Positions 1 through 12,079 of a stretch of DNA of 64,000 bases are shown here, one piece after another; within the stretch, counting starts at the first letter, position 1, and each line of letters opens with the position of its first letter. The stretch is taken from contig JAGPNK010000009.1 in NCBI GenBank assembly GCA_020746835.1, positions 1,116,001-1,180,000 on the forward strand, read 5' to 3'. The notes below the pieces were generated by a model, which saw only the letters and a program-made list of their open reading frames with translations, did not search any database and had not been told where the DNA came from. Origin of the DNA: Stachybotrys elegans (lineage: Eukaryota; Ascomycota; Sordariomycetes; Hypocreales; Stachybotryaceae). A program made the translations under genes and the position numbers.

Positions 1-9
1 ACACCCGTC

Positions 10-1060
10 ATGGCGACAACTCTGGTATCGGGCGCTGCCTTTGGCGCCGCGTTAGTCGCCTCAGGGGTTCACCAACCTGCGGCCATCATCTCACAGCTCA
101 AGCTGGACAACTTTCATATGCTCGAGAGCTTCCTCACCGGGGCGGCGACAAGCGGGTAAGCTGACCCATTCAGCTCCATCACACCCCAAAGCGCTGCTTC
201 AAAATGCTGACTGGTGGAGCAGGATAATTGTCTCCACGCTTCAGATATCCAAGTTGACGAATCTATCGCCTCGGCGGTACACTACGATAGGACTATTTGC
301 AGACTTCGACGGCAATATCGCCGGAGGTCTGCTTATAGGTGCCGGCATGGCACTCTCTGGTGCTTGTCCTGGCACAGTCCTTGCGCAAGTCGGAGCCGGT
401 ATCCCATCTGGACTACCAGCGCTGAGTGGAGCGGTTGTAGCTGGGACAATGTGGTCCGGCTTTCTAAAGGAGTGGCTTCAGCACCAAGCTTCGCCCCCGT
501 GTTCAAAAGCCGAAGGTCGGTCCAAGACGGTCGACAAGCTCTTGGGCATCAGACCTGTAGCGGCGACAGCAGCACTCGAAACGATATTCGTGACGGTGGT
601 TCTTGGACTCCTATCCCTCAACCAGAAGCCAATAGGTGGCCTCGTCTCGCCAGTTGTCGGCGGGCTTTTCATTGGCGCCGCACAGCTTGTATCCATCATG
701 CTGAGGAAAACTACCCTGGGAGTCTCGACGGCGTTCGAAGAGAGTGGTCAGTGTTTGTTGTCCTTGCGTGGATCGAGGACACCAAAAGCCCAGAATATCC
801 TCTTCGCCGTGGGCGTGACTCTGGGTGCTTGGCTTCTCAGTACCGTGTCTCCTCAAGCCAATCCAGCAACTGCCGTCGTCGTCCCCACGACGCACTCCGT
901 GCTGGGAGGATTTGTGGTCGTCATCGGGGCGCTTATCGCAGATGGTTGCACCAGCGGTCACGGAATCTCGGGAACATCGCTGCTGTCGGTCAGCAGTCTC
1001 ATCACCACGGCGGCTATGCTGGCAGGCGGCATCATTGTAGCAGGATTAATGCCTTTATGA
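10..1060 (+). CDS. YeeE/YedE-family (sulphur-compound) membrane transporter
   Basis: Two exons, 10-155 and 223-1060 (intron 156-222 with GTAAGC donor, GCTGAC branch and CAG acceptor), give 327 aa. The protein is almost entirely hydrophobic, with two related halves typical of YeeE/YedE proteins. The first carries SGACPGT (about residue 100), the second DGCTSGHGISG near the C-terminus; these Cys/Gly-rich loops are the family signature. Bacterial members take up thiosulphate; fungal members are uncharacterised, so the substrate here is inference. The ATG at position 10 gives a family-like start (FGAALVASGV), but the window edge hides upstream sequence, so a longer N-terminus cannot be excluded. 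Confidence 0.85.
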
Positions 1061-2094
1061 ATTACGGATACAACGCAGCAGAACTGGGCAGGACCTGGGC
1101 AGTACATTTTGACAACGGATATTCATACTTCTTTTATTTCATTCCATATACGACGATATGACCGATATACAAATGGCATAAGATAGTTTATAACACCATT
1201 ACCTTCTCATGAAATTTTCACATTCTTCCACGCATAGACCAATCCGCCATAATGCAACACAGATGAATGAATGTATGCCTACGAAAATGTACCATGTCCA
1301 AGCACCCGAGACACACCTGTCAAAGCCCATGCTTACGAACATGTCTCATCCCCTATGCGGACGGCTGACCCGGATCAGGATTTCTAAGCCACCGGCTACG
1401 TATCCAATCTGCCCATGCTTCGATGAGTCAAACAATTAGAGGTGCAACGCCGCTCGGGACCTAGGTGGTCGCCGAGTCGGGGACCCAACAGGCTCTGGCC
1501 CTCGATTCACATTGGCTGTCATAAAACGCCGCCTATTGTGCGCTATGGAATGTTTCCCGCATTTTTCAGCGCAGCTGAGAAATTTGGGACGGCTAGACAT
1601 TCCCGAAGCTCGTGCGGTTTCAGCCTGTCAGCCCAAGGAGTCAAGCGTGGTCGGCGACTGTTCTCAGTCACCGGGGTTCTCAGTAGCGTGAATCCTGGAC
1701 ATTTGTGGTATAAAATCCTGGTCGGATTTCTTTGTGGATTCAATCTTCGACTTGAAATGACCAAGAAGTTATTGCTCTTTGTCCTTCTGCGAATTGGAAT
1801 ATAGATATCGATTGGTATAAGTGATATCTACATCAAGACACCATCAACTCATCGACACCCAGCTTTTCGCAAGAGTGCGACTGTACAACCCATATTTATT
1901 ACTAAAGATTGGTCCTTCCCCGCGGATTTGCAGACTGAATGTTGAATAGCCTGAACAAAACCGTGTGGGTGAAAATGTATAAGGAACCCCGTTAAACACA
2001 CGCTCATCCGTGCTCTCTTGTCTGCGTTCATCCCCGCCACTTAGAAGCGCCCCTATACAAGTCCCAGAAGGACATTGAAAGGACGCTCTACCAC
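1061..2094. other. Intergenic 1.0 kb, no gene seen
   Basis: Lies between the converging ends of the YeeE-like gene and the secreted-protein gene. It contains only short open frames without recognisable protein character. Nothing else is seen. Confidence 0.6.
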
Positions 2095-3174
2095 TTAGGC
2101 ACCTCCGTGCACTCCCTGACCGCGAAACTCCCACTCGACATGACCCTCGTAGTCGCAGTTTTTCTTCCCGTGGCAGCATTTGAACTCCTCGTGCTGAATG
2201 CCCGTGAGCGGAGAGCGAATAGCCACAATTTGATGTTTGGGGGTGCCACTGCAATTTTCGCCTTGGAAGATCTCCCTTTGGTCCATGTCGTACTGCTGGT
2301 AGCGGCGCCAGTGTTTGACGCATACGGCCGATTTCGCTGCACCGTTGCAAGTAAGGAGAGTGGCGGTTCCTCGGGTCCAAGAGACAGAATACCCGCCACT
2401 GATCCATGCGGCTTTGCCCAGCCCGTTTAAGGAGAAGTCAGCTTGGTGGGTGATGCTGAATGATTTCTCGTAGCCTGTAGAGCATGTCTGGCTGCCGCAG
2501 TTCAGCGTCGGCTGATACGGGAGAAAGTAGAGTTAGCTTCGGAACAAGACGCTGGGAAGCAGTAGCCGTGGTTTTCCTACCGTGAGCTGCACGTGGCGAC
2601 GCCACTTGTAAGGATTGGGGTTGCTGGCCCTCTTGCGTTGCCACCACTTCGTGCAAACTCGCTGTCGCTTTTCTAGCCCAGTCTCGTACGAACCAGCAGG
2701 GTCTGGGCTCGTATCGCCATTACCATCGAACCAAGTCCTCTGCTCCTGTTCGGAGAGGTCTTGGTCATCGAAGACGGGAATGAGTTCCTGATCCTCTTCA
2801 GCGGCAAAACAATTCAGGTTATCGATGGAATTGAATGCCGAGGAAGGCAGCTCGCCTTCCCAGACAATTTCGCAGGATACCTCAACCGAGCGCAGACCCC
2901 AGGATGAGTTGCAGACTTCGTCATCACCAATATCGTAGGTGGTGTCGCCAACGGTAATATTGCCATCAGCGTTGGAGTCGGCAGTAATCTCGATATCAAC
3001 GCCACCAACAGTGAGCTTGTTGCTGCAAGCAGAGGATAACACAGCGTTATCCAAAGCCACCGCAATAACTTCTTCTCCTGTAGTAAGCGCTATAGCCCAA
3101 GATACCGTGACGTTCTTGGAGCTAACTAGAGCAGCCAAAGCCGCGGTGGCTAGGGTGATCGGGGTGATTCTCAT
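2095..3174 (-). CDS. Secreted Cys-containing protein of unknown function
   Basis: Two exons on the minus strand, 3174-2581 and 2511-2095, intron GTAGGA..CAG, 336 aa. The start at 3174 gives a signal peptide (MRITPITLATAALAALVSS); the longer open frame upstream of it is ignored. The N-terminal half is acidic. A dibasic site (EKRQR) lies near residue 180, and the C-terminal half starts with a CGSQTCSTGYEKSFS segment, followed by a SGGYSVSW stretch and CNG/CVKHW. Pairs of cysteines suggest an extracellular disulphide-bonded domain, perhaps released by Kex2-like cleavage. I do not recognise a named family; hydrophobic and aromatic spacing resembles uncharacterised secreted proteins of plant- or insect-associated fungi. 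A TATAAATA box lies about 115 bp upstream. Confidence 0.75.
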
Positions 3175-4489
3175 AGTGAGGATGAAGTTAAGAACGTGGA
3201 TGCGATGGGAACAAAGAAGACAGCTGTGAGTGCAGAGACGAGGAACAATAGAGCGTATGATCAAAGAGAGACATCATCACATATTGTATTTATACTTTTG
3301 ATCCATCTCACGAGCATCTATTGTTCTCCCTTGCGTTATTCTTAGATCTGATGAGAGCCGTGCTGTGCTATGAGCAAACTTCAACATCTCTCGGACTTCA
3401 TGTTGCCATGACGCTTATGATGGGATGAGTATCCTGGCATGCCCAGATTCGTATTCATCTGTTACTCTGATTGGGATGTGGCGGGGCAATGATCCATAGG
3501 GCACTCGGAACTCCGGGAGAATTAATTCCATATGATGGGCCTAACAACATTGAGAAGCCTGCTAAAAGACGGTATTTGGAATGATGACCTGAATCTCGTA
3601 TTTGACCTGGGCCGAGACTAGCAAGGGCAACTGCAACGGGGGCTTGAACATGGACTTGTAGTTGTCGTGATACCGCCATCCTTGCAAGTCACCAACCCTT
3701 GTCAACTATCTAGAAATGATATGGCTGCTTCACCTTCGCATCTTCATCAGACGCCAAATTAGCCGGGTCTGCATCATGTACTGGCAGTTGCCTGATAGAT
3801 GGCGCTGCACCGTTACTTCACCACTCTGTTAACCCGGCCAGACATGTGTGCAGTGCCAGCAGAAGCGCGCCCGCCTCAGTCCAACTTTGTCTGCTACCAT
3901 CAATCCCTTTCAACACCTTTCTTTCTTTCCCTCGTTCGTTTCTCTACCATCCGAATCTCTACGATCTCGCCCGAGTTGCCTGCTGTCGCTGACGGGGCGT
4001 CGGGCTTCTTGTACTCGCTCCCAACTACTTCGCTCTGCTAGGCCCGTCTCGCTCTTCGCCGCTGCTGACGTCGACCACCAGCAACAATGCGATACAAATC
4101 CACCCATGCATATAAGCAAGTATACCAACACCCCGGCCATCCCAATACACATGCCCACCCGCCGAAATCCACCTCTTCCTTCAGGGGCGCACGTGTGGTG
4201 TTTGTATATAGCTAGCTCTAGTTTGTAGGCCGTGAATAAGGACGAGCCATCCATAATAGAGTGATATTGTGCTAAGTGGTGGGTGGAGTTTGGTAGAGTG
4301 TAGTTGCGTTTACCTGTTGACAGCTGGTGCTACCGGTAGGCCTTGGTTTGGCACTGTTTGTACCTTCACATTCATTTCACCTTCGCTTTCACTTTCACAC
4401 TGAAACATTACATCTGCAAACACCACCACAAAAACCACCATAACCACACCATCTCTGCACCACTACCACCACCACATCGCTACGTCACC
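3175..4489. other. Intergenic 1.3 kb with pyrimidine-rich promoter-like stretch
   Basis: Apart from the TATA box at 3287, it holds a CT-rich stretch (about 3890-3970) and a CA-rich, A-poor leader (about 4370-4489) directly before the ATG at 4490. The leader resembles a fungal 5' UTR. No convincing gene. Confidence 0.5.
3287..3294 (-). promoter_or_regulatory. TATA box of the secreted-protein gene
   Basis: TATAAATA on the minus strand, 113-120 bp upstream of the ATG at 3174; position and sequence fit a fungal core promoter. Confidence 0.5.
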
Positions 4490-5217
4490 ATGCCTCGTCA
4501 CGGTGACTACCCTCAACAACAGGGACAGGGAAATCACAGCCCTGCGCCGCATTTTACAGACACCCTCTCGCTCAGTATCGTGCCAGGCCAAGGCTTCACC
4601 GTCACCAACCAGGTAGATGATGGCCAGCAGACCAACCTGGTCGGCTTGAGTATGGTGGGCAACACTGAGGTTGTCATCTTTATTGGCGACGAGGCCACCG
4701 TGGAATTTGCCTTCGCGGTTGCCCTAGATGGGGCCCCAGACAGTTCTCATGCCGCTGGCATCATGCGCCGTGCCAGCCCCCCCCCGACAATTCTGTCATG
4801 GGCTTGATGGCCCTCGCCAGCGACCAAGCCAAAACCGATATCATGAGCCTCTTAAACCAACCGATGCGCGTCCATTACTATTTATCCAACAGTTCTTCTC
4901 CGGAATTCGTGGCAAGCGCCACCTTCGCCAGCCACCCCGTCAGGAATAGTGGCCTTCACTATCACAATCGATGTAGAGCTGCCAGGGCGTCGCAGCTCGA
5001 AGCCCGTCGCCGGCGGGAAGCCAATCAACGCGGCGAGGTCCCACCCATTGAGCCATCGACCGCGATGAGGAAGAGGCCCCAGAGCCCGCAGAGCGGCGGC
5101 CAGCTAGAATTCCACCCAACCCGCTGCAATCGCTGCAGAGCACCATACCGATCCGTCGGACGAGCTTGAGATCAAGAAGGAAGAGGTAGAGGGAGAAGGA
5201 GAGGGAATAGAGGGTTG
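4490..5217 (+). pseudogene. Frameshifted hypothetical gene (C9 homopolymer break)
   Basis: A good start context (GTCACCATGCC at 4490) opens a frame of about 100 codons. It reads sensibly to a run of nine C (4777-4785) and then stops at 4805-4807. A shift at the C run continues another protein-like frame (from GLMALASDQAKTD to about 4939). A second shift near 4940 returns to the first frame (IVAFTITIDVELPGRR). Acidic coding-like segments follow in other frames to about 5217. No donor/acceptor pairs explain the shifts. Either the gene is decaying through small indels or the assembly has homopolymer errors. No family recognised. Confidence 0.45.
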
Positions 5218-5638
5218 AGTTGGAGGAAGAGTTTGAAGACTGAACAGGCTCTCACACACCCTCTTCAATCAGATTCCATTCTGGTCATACATGCCACTGG
5301 GTTATAAATAGCCATTTGCAATAGCAAATTTATGCCTAGTAACTATCTCTTCCAATTTCCGCATGAGATTCCTGTATACCTCTTGATGTAACCACAGCGC
5401 TGAATGTGACCCGTCAGGCTTATGAGAAACTTGGCGTCCTTGGTGACGTCTTGCTTACCCTCCATTTGTATACGTATTAAGGGACTCTACCTAGCTACAT
5501 GCTTAGGTGGTCGGCAGACTCTGCGGCTTCCCTAGCCATCCCGACACGACGGTGAATTAAATGCAAAATAAATATAAATCAGATGGTTTCACAGTGATTC
5601 GCCTTACAGTACAATATCCCCCTTGAGCGCTAGGGGAC
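5218..5638. other. Intergenic 0.4 kb, no gene seen
   Basis: AT-richer sequence between the broken gene and the 3' end of the SDR gene; probably contains both transcript ends. No feature identified. Confidence 0.5.
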
Positions 5639-6708
5639 TTATAGAGGCGCAATCTCTTTCAAAGCCTCATCAGTCCACTCACGAAGTTTCTTTGAGAACA
5701 CCTCCTCCTGAGCAGTCGGTGACAACGTCCCCGGGATGCCAACTGGTTCATAATATGTGCCGCTCACAACGTCGGGACTGGTTGCCGCCCATAAGTGGTT
5801 TTGTATACCCTTGGACACAGGAACGCAAAGCAGCGGCGCGATACCCTTTGTCCAGCGGGCTATGTTGCTCTCCTTCCACAGGCCCTGGGCTAGTCCCGTA
5901 ACGATTCTTCCTGGATGCACTGCAATGGTGGTGATTTGTGGATGCTCGCGGCTGAGCTGCTTCATCAAGCCAATGAGCGCCAGCTTGCTCTGCCCGTAGC
6001 GCTTGAGATACATCTGAATCATGTTAGCGAGTTGACATGGAGGGGGGGTCGACTGAAGCATACCAGATGAGCGCAATCGGTCTTGATCTTGTCGTATTCG
6101 ACGCCGGCTTTGGGTGCCATGGTGTGCCCCTCGCTGGAGATTACCACGACACGCACATCTTTCTTGGGCTTGTTGGCGGCAGTACGCAGCAAGACCGGGA
6201 GTAGGAGCCGCGAGAGAAGTGCGTGGCCGAGGTAATTGATGCCAAAGTGAAACTCATAGCCCTCGGTGGTGAGCGCGGGGGCCATACGTAGGACACCGGC
6301 GTTGAGGATTAAAAGATGCAGCTGCTCATTGTCGGCGGCAAACCGGGCGGCGCAATTCCGCACGCTCTCAAAGGATTGCAAATCCAGGTCGAGGAAGAAC
6401 AGGGAACTTGGGTCTGTGACGGCAGCGGCATCCTCCGCACCGTACGCCTCCTCCTTGATCTCACGGAGCAGCGCTTCGCTTGCGACCTGGTCACGAGGCA
6501 GATCCGCCAAGTAGAGCCGCCTGGGTCTGCCGTGGCGGGCAATCTCGACAGCCGTCTGGCGACCAAGCCCGCCGGCCGCGCCCGTGATGAGGACGACCTT
6601 GTCCTGCAGGGAGGGGATGTCTCGCGCCGGGTCAAAGCCAGGAAACCCGCGTGCGGCGGTCGTGTTGCTCGACCCGAGGAGGGTGATGCGTAGCAAGTCG
6701 CGGACCAT
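5639..6708 (-). CDS. Short-chain dehydrogenase (retinol dehydrogenase/WWOX-like)
   Basis: Exons 6708-6064 and 6013-5639 (50-nt intron GTATGC..CAG), 339 aa. Classical NAD(P)-binding Rossmann SDR: TGAAGGLG cofactor loop near residue 48, the LNAGV motif in the middle, and the catalytic YGQSK (YxxxK) formed just after the splice junction. Substrate cannot be read from sequence; relatives act on retinoids, steroids or polyketide-type carbonyls. The start MVRDLLRI at 6708 is preferred over the longer open frame, whose extra N-terminus is low-complexity and is probably 5' UTR. It stands alone, 1.2 kb from its upstream neighbour. Confidence 0.88.
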
Positions 6709-7946
6709 GGCGCGCAGAGGGCTTCTGTGGCTGGCACTGGCCGAGGAAATTGAGAATGGAAGTGGACATTGAAGATGGAGAGGAAAAAAAAGATGATGAT
6801 GAAAAATGGACGACGATCCACCCCCCACCGACGGCGCAGTTTGCTGGCCCTTGATTTCCGCTATATTGATGTTGGCTGTCGCGCGTTTGGCGACTTTCTC
6901 ACGAACCGAGGCAAGGCTCAATCAAGATGCACCCTGTGCGGCTGTTTCCCGGTTCCACTGCGTTTCTGCACTTTTGCAATGCAACATTGCAGCGTGGGGG
7001 ATAAAAATAGAACTCGTGGCGGCTGGGTTGCATTTCTCGATCGCATTGCCTATTGTGTCACCTCCACAGATCTAGGCCATGCGGGCAAATGGATGAATCA
7101 TAGCTCCGCCGAAACAATCTGCCGAGGGCCAAAGCACCGCGTACGTACGTAGATATGCATCTAGGCAGTGCACGTAGAAGGCTTGATCGGTGATCGGCAA
7201 ATGTTCAGTATTACGGCATGCGCCGTCCATCCGTCCTGGCTTACTAGATGCCGGGTTTTGCGTCCCCCACTTGGTCTTGAAGCCATCTTGGGATCCCGGG
7301 AGCCACAAACAAGTTTCCATCCTTCAATCAGTCAATCACAGTGGAATGCCGCTCGCTAGGCGGGGGATACGGCGCGCTTATTCTGGCTCCGCCATCCTTC
7401 GGGCCAGGATTCGGCCCAGCCATGTATCTCTCCAGACCGAGGTACTTGTCGTTTCAGCCTTATCCAACATCGTGCATTCTGCTATCGAAGCCAAGCTTCC
7501 TTGCTGCTTGTCGATCCACTCTGTGGCGTGCCATTGCGACAAGAGACGCACACAATTACTCTCCGATCGTCTCCTCCTCCTCCTCCTCCCATGTGGATGT
7601 GCTGACCCATTATGGGACGCCAGGGTTCTATCCAGCTCGAGCTATTACGGTCTTGATGCGCAAAATGCCATCAGAGACTCACATCATGGTCGGGTCATGA
7701 TCCCTAATAGGAATAGTTGATGGATTGCATTTCCTACCCCCTCCTTGAAGCTCCTCGTCTTCCTCCAGGACGCCGCATCACCCATCATCCACAGCACCGC
7801 AGTCAAATATCTACGGCTGACCTTCCCCTTTCGCCAAAGGTCATCGGTGAATGCTGTCAGCCTGTCCTTCAGCCCTCCTCACCTCACACCAAGACGCAGA
7901 GTGTAGTGCACCCAAGTTCCAACCACACCTTATCCATTCCCGCACC
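6709..7946. other. Intergenic 1.2 kb between divergent genes
   Basis: Shared upstream region of the SDR (minus) and the rhodopsin-domain gene (plus). It includes a short (CTC)n tract near 7570-7590 and an alternating GTACGTACGTA stretch near 7140. Open frames here look like chance frames. Confidence 0.5.
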
Positions 7947-9346
7947 ATGGCTTCACTCGCAGCACCACCAGCCTTATATGGCACTACTACTGATTTGATC
8001 TCTCGCAATGCCTTTGAGGTACAGTGATACAATGTCTTTCCCGTCCTTCATCATGACCGACGCTAACATGGACTGCTCCTCCAGATCGTGGTCTGGGTTG
8101 GCCTTGGTGTCTGTGCCACCATCACCACCCTCCGCATGACCACGAGGATCATCTGCTTCCGCGCTCTGTTCTTGGAAGACTACCTGATCCTCGCGACTCT
8201 CGCCATGCTTATCGCCATCGCGGGAATCCTCCAGCACTTCCTCCCCAATATCTACTACACCATGGCTGTCCAGAATGGCCGTGCACTTCCTGGCCTTGAC
8301 TTCCCTACTCGTCTCACTGATGGTCTCCGCGCCGGCATCGCTGTCCAGGTCCTGTCCATCGTGGGTATCTGGTTCATCAAGCTCAACTTCCTCATCTTCT
8401 TCCACCGCCTTGGCCGCCAGATCCGATCCTATCAGGTCTGGTGGTGGGTTGCATTTGGCGTCGTTATTGCATGCGGGATCACCAGCCTTGGCATAATTCC
8501 CTATGACTGCTCGCTGGGCGACTTTTCACATATCCTCATGGTCTGCTCTACCGAGTCTAGCTTAAACCACATCTACACTGTGTACCGGGTTTCCATTGCC
8601 ATGGATGTCATTTCTGATGCCATCAGTAAGTCTCTTGCGCTTCACCACCCGCTCACGTATGGAGCTAACCTATCGATTCACCAGTTATCTGCTTCCCTAT
8701 CGTCCTGGTCTGGAAAAGCAAGATTAATTTGCGTCAGAAGCTCCTCCTCACTGGCGTTTTTCTCCTTGTCGTCTTCAACATTATTGTCACCATTATTCGT
8801 GGTAGTATCTTCGGTGGTATCTACAACAACACCAGCAGTAACGATCGCAAGGTCCTAAATGTTTCTTGGATGCTGTTCTGGTTCTACTTGGAATACATTA
8901 CCGGTAAGCTTATAGCACTTGAGACCGCACCGCCTGGAGCAAATATCTGACTCTCGATAGCCTTGATCGTCGCTTGCCTCATTTCCTTCCGGTCCCTTTG
9001 GATTTCAAGGAAGCAGCAGAACAAGAGTCAGGAAGCCCAGCGCCAGACTCCGGAGCACGTCGCCGCTGCCCGACAAGAGTCTCCCAAGCCCCTCTCGCCC
9101 TGGGGAAAATTCCAGACCAGTCTTCTGGACACACTGCACACCCTCGAGGGCACCACCGTCAACGGAGACGACAGGGCCTTTATCCAGCTGAACTTCCCTT
9201 CCTCGCGTATGCGCCTGGACTTTTCCAGGTGGGGGATGAACCTTGAAGAGGGCAACCATGAGAAGTCTGTTACGTCCACTCAGGCTTCAGATGCCTATTC
9301 AAGCAGAACAGACCTGACTCCTACGAACTGGGAGCCCAGGAATTAG
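7947..9346 (+). CDS. Fungal rhodopsin-domain integral membrane protein (Pth11/SAT4-like superfamily)
   Basis: Four exons: 7947-8018, 8085-8625, 8685-8903 and 8961-9346, 405 aa; all three introns carry GTAxxx donors. Seven hydrophobic segments follow a short extracellular N-terminus. The pattern of a charged RxxxF loop with a LFLEDYLI segment after helix 2 and a conserved WWVAFGVV helix matches the fungal rhodopsin-domain family. A hydrophilic cytosolic tail of about 120 residues follows the last helix. Such proteins lack retinal-binding evidence and are thought to be receptors or transport-like proteins; function here is unknown. No CFEM domain is present at the N-terminus, unlike true Pth11 receptors. 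Confidence 0.85.
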
Positions 9347-10930
9347 GCTCTACGTTTCTCATAGTTGCACCCCATAGCCAGCTTAGATGATAGCAAGAAT
9401 GAAATGACCTTCAAATTCAGCTGCCTCCCTCCCTTTTTGTGATAGTACTATGTCAACGGGCCCTCCTTCAAGTCCAGAATTAGGAGTTCCTGCATTATGG
9501 ATGATCAAAGATGCAAGTACAGACCTAGTGACATGAATTTCTGTGCACTCGTGGCCCAGGTCTTGTGTGCACTTGGACTCTCCCAAGGACTCGCCTGTCG
9601 TATACCCGTTGACTCCTCATACCAGCCACACGTCTGCCGCAAACGCTCCGAGATCGTACGCGGGACTTGCCATCACACTAATACTCCCACAAACGACCCG
9701 TACGAGCCGCCCGTCCTCTGAGGGGCGTGAGACGGCAACATCCTCATAGCCCCCACCGCTACGTTTCCATACACTTGGACCACTATACACGCCAAAAACC
9801 CTGGCCACCATGCAGTGCACAGCTGGGGGGAGGACAGGAAGCGGCGGTCAATGCACTAGCATGCATGTACTCCGTTGCCAAACTTAGAACAAATGGCTAA
9901 CTTTCAAAGTGGAGGTCGCAAAGTATGGATATAGCGATATGACGGCAAATCCCCTCAGTAGCCCCCTCTAGATTATGTCAATTCTTACACTTCATCTCAA
10001 TTCGCACCAGGGCCATGCTGCAATCCTGGTGATGGGAAACGAGCTAGTTGCCTGATCAAGCCGATCCCTACATCATAGCTGAGGTCTATCCTAGCCGGCG
10101 CCCATTTCATCTTTGCAGATGAGCCCCTAGACCCTGTACGCTATTATGTATGTACACGAGGCTTACTTGAACTCGTATCCCCAACCTACGCGATAAATTT
10201 AGAAACAGTAACCGATCTCTGGAACCACCCTGCCTACGATCAACATCCCCATGTTCTGCATCACTCCGCCTATCGTCTGCGACCCTCACTCTAGCGGCTT
10301 TTGAACTATCTCCAACATCAACCTCAGTGAGTAAAAGACGTGCGCCAGCCCATGGCCTGCCTGTATTACGTGAGCCGAGACGGTCGATCCGGATGTAGGA
10401 CGCCGGCAAGGTGCCATGCCGCCGTGCCGAGCTATCTCACGCCGTGTCAGCACATGTGCTTGTAACGGGAATTGCCGATCCTGCGCCCAATGGGATATCC
10501 CTTTAACAATATATAACATTAAGTCAAATGCAATTGGTCGGGAACTGCCGTGGCGATAGTAGGCCTCCACGAGAGCTTGTTCCGGGTGACCAAGCCGAAG
10601 GTACACCGAGGTCTCGATGAAGCCAAGCTTTCTGCGATCAACGCTTCCAATGGCTTGCGTTTTCTTTCGTGACTCGATCAAAGTTGCTGCTGCCTTCGAG
10701 AATCAAGGTTGTCGAGAGTTGATGGACTCCCAGTAGCTAGTATTTTTTCAGCAGAATGATATGCTTATACCTGGAGTATAACTTGTGTGGCTTGACCAAG
10801 GCCCATGAATAAGGCGTCGCGCCAAACTCTGAGACTCAAAGCAAGCCTGAAAAAAATTCTGCATGCGTATAAATTCTCCTGGTACTCGATTTACCAACCC
10901 TCAAGCCCGCCAACCTTCTACCGAACCGCA
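9347..10930. other. Intergenic 1.6 kb, no convincing gene
   Basis: Several open frames up to about 130 codons (for example minus strand 10286-10681) show no signal peptide, domain or sensible start. The proximal promoter of the 2EXR gene lies at the right end. Confidence 0.5.
10868..10874 (+). promoter_or_regulatory. TATA box of the 2EXR gene
   Basis: TATAAAT 57-63 bp upstream of the ATG at 10931 and downstream of the ATG at 10805, which argues for 10931 as the real start. Confidence 0.45.
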
Positions 10931-12079
10931 ATGCAGAAAAACGACGGCGAGATGAGCAACAAGAGGAGGGCCGCAAGCCCGCCCGAGCACTTTCATCCCT
11001 TCCCTCGACTGCCAGCCGAGATACGTTTGGCGATCTGGCGGATGGCCATCTGCACTCCGACAACTCCGAAAATACATTACTATCACCCGTTCAACAACGA
11101 CGGAGGAGATAGGCAAAGCTCCTTGCAGCGATTTCTAGGTACCTGCACTGCACCCCCCGAACCGCTACGTCCCGTAAAGATCAAGAAACGTTGGATAGGT
11201 GGGCGACCGTTCGGTCCTCGTGAACCGCTGCAATCGAAGCGCGTGCCGTACGGCCAGTACGATTGGACCGAGGCCAATCGTGTTGTCTACCCATGGAACG
11301 CTGGGCTGCGAACCGCTTGCGTGGAGTCTCGCACGGTCGTCTCCCGATACTTTGACAGCGCAACGACAAGTTCATCCACCCACGAAATTGTGAGAGTGTA
11401 TGGCCGAGGCGGCCAGAGCCTCTATCTTGAAGTGTCTAGGCGCGATATTGTGTATTTACGGTTTGCACCTGAAGATATGGCAGCTTGTGTTACACTCCAA
11501 TGGCCGGAACTGCTCGCTCGCCTTCCATTCTTCCACATGCCCGAGACTCTAGGAGTGAATATTGCAATGGAGTTTGAGGAATACTGGGACTCGACCCTAG
11601 AAAGTTCTGAGAGTTCAGTGCTTGAGGCTTTGTCAGAAGCTTCCAACAGAGGTCTGGCTATGCGGGCATACATGGCATGGATGGTGGGCAGAATACCTCA
11701 ATGCACTCGTTTGTGGCTCATCGACCGAGGGACATTTCCACCGAGTTATCCGTACAAACTCCGGGAACAGATTGACTTCAGGTGGTACGCCCCACGCCAC
11801 CTGGACGATTTTAGATCCCTACGGCCCGAATACGACCAGCGATTTATCGACGGGAAGAACAAATATGTGGAAAGCATCTCATGCCCCCCCGCGGACAGAC
11901 CCAATGTTTACGTTAACGGTCATCGCACGATGTCTATTCTCTCATTCATTTGGAAGATTCGTCGTTTCTGTAAGCATCGAGGATGGGATATGTTTCATGT
12001 TGAAGATCTTCCGAGTACATATCGTGAACATTTCTTCCGGGTACTGCGTCGGGTCCCTGGTACCGATGGGCCTGACTAG
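10931..12079 (+). CDS. 2EXR-domain protein
   Basis: Single exon, 382 aa from the ATG at 10931 (an in-frame ATG at 10805 would add 42 residues but precedes the TATA-like box). Near residue 20 is FHPFPRLPAEIRLAIWRMA, the 2EXR hallmark, an F-box-like motif of large expanded families in Pezizomycotina. The rest is soluble, with conserved aromatic/arginine patches (CVESRTVVSRYF, VYLRF) usual in these proteins. Function is unknown; a role in protein-protein recognition is often assumed. Confidence 0.8.
   Translation: MQKNDGEMSNKRRAASPPEHFHPFPRLPAEIRLAIWRMAICTPTTPKIHYYHPFNNDGGDRQSSLQRFLGTCTAPPEPLRPVKIKKRWIGGRPFGPREPLQSKRVPYGQYDWTEANRVVYPWNAGLRTACVESRTVVSRYFDSATTSSSTHEIVRVYGRGGQSLYLEVSRRDIVYLRFAPEDMAACVTLQWPELLARLPFFHMPETLGVNIAMEFEEYWDSTLESSESSVLEALSEASNRGLAMRAYMAWMVGRIPQCTRLWLIDRGTFPPSYPYKLREQIDFRWYAPRHLDDFRSLRPEYDQRFIDGKNKYVESISCPPADRPNVYVNGHRTMSILSFIWKIRRFCKHRGWDMFHVEDLPSTYREHFFRVLRRVPGTDGPD

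Noticed and set aside
214..1161. Long alternative frame over the YeeE-like gene (315 codons)
   Set aside because: Arg/Ser/Trp-rich shadow frame; the other frame gives the YeeE/YedE motifs and correct splicing.
6019..6921. N-terminal extension of the retinol-dehydrogenase-like SDR beyond 6708
   Set aside because: The extra residues are low-complexity (His/Phe/Ser runs) and unlike SDR N-termini; the inner ATG gives the expected start.
10286..10681. 131-codon minus-strand frame
   Set aside because: No domain, signal or promoter; composition looks random.
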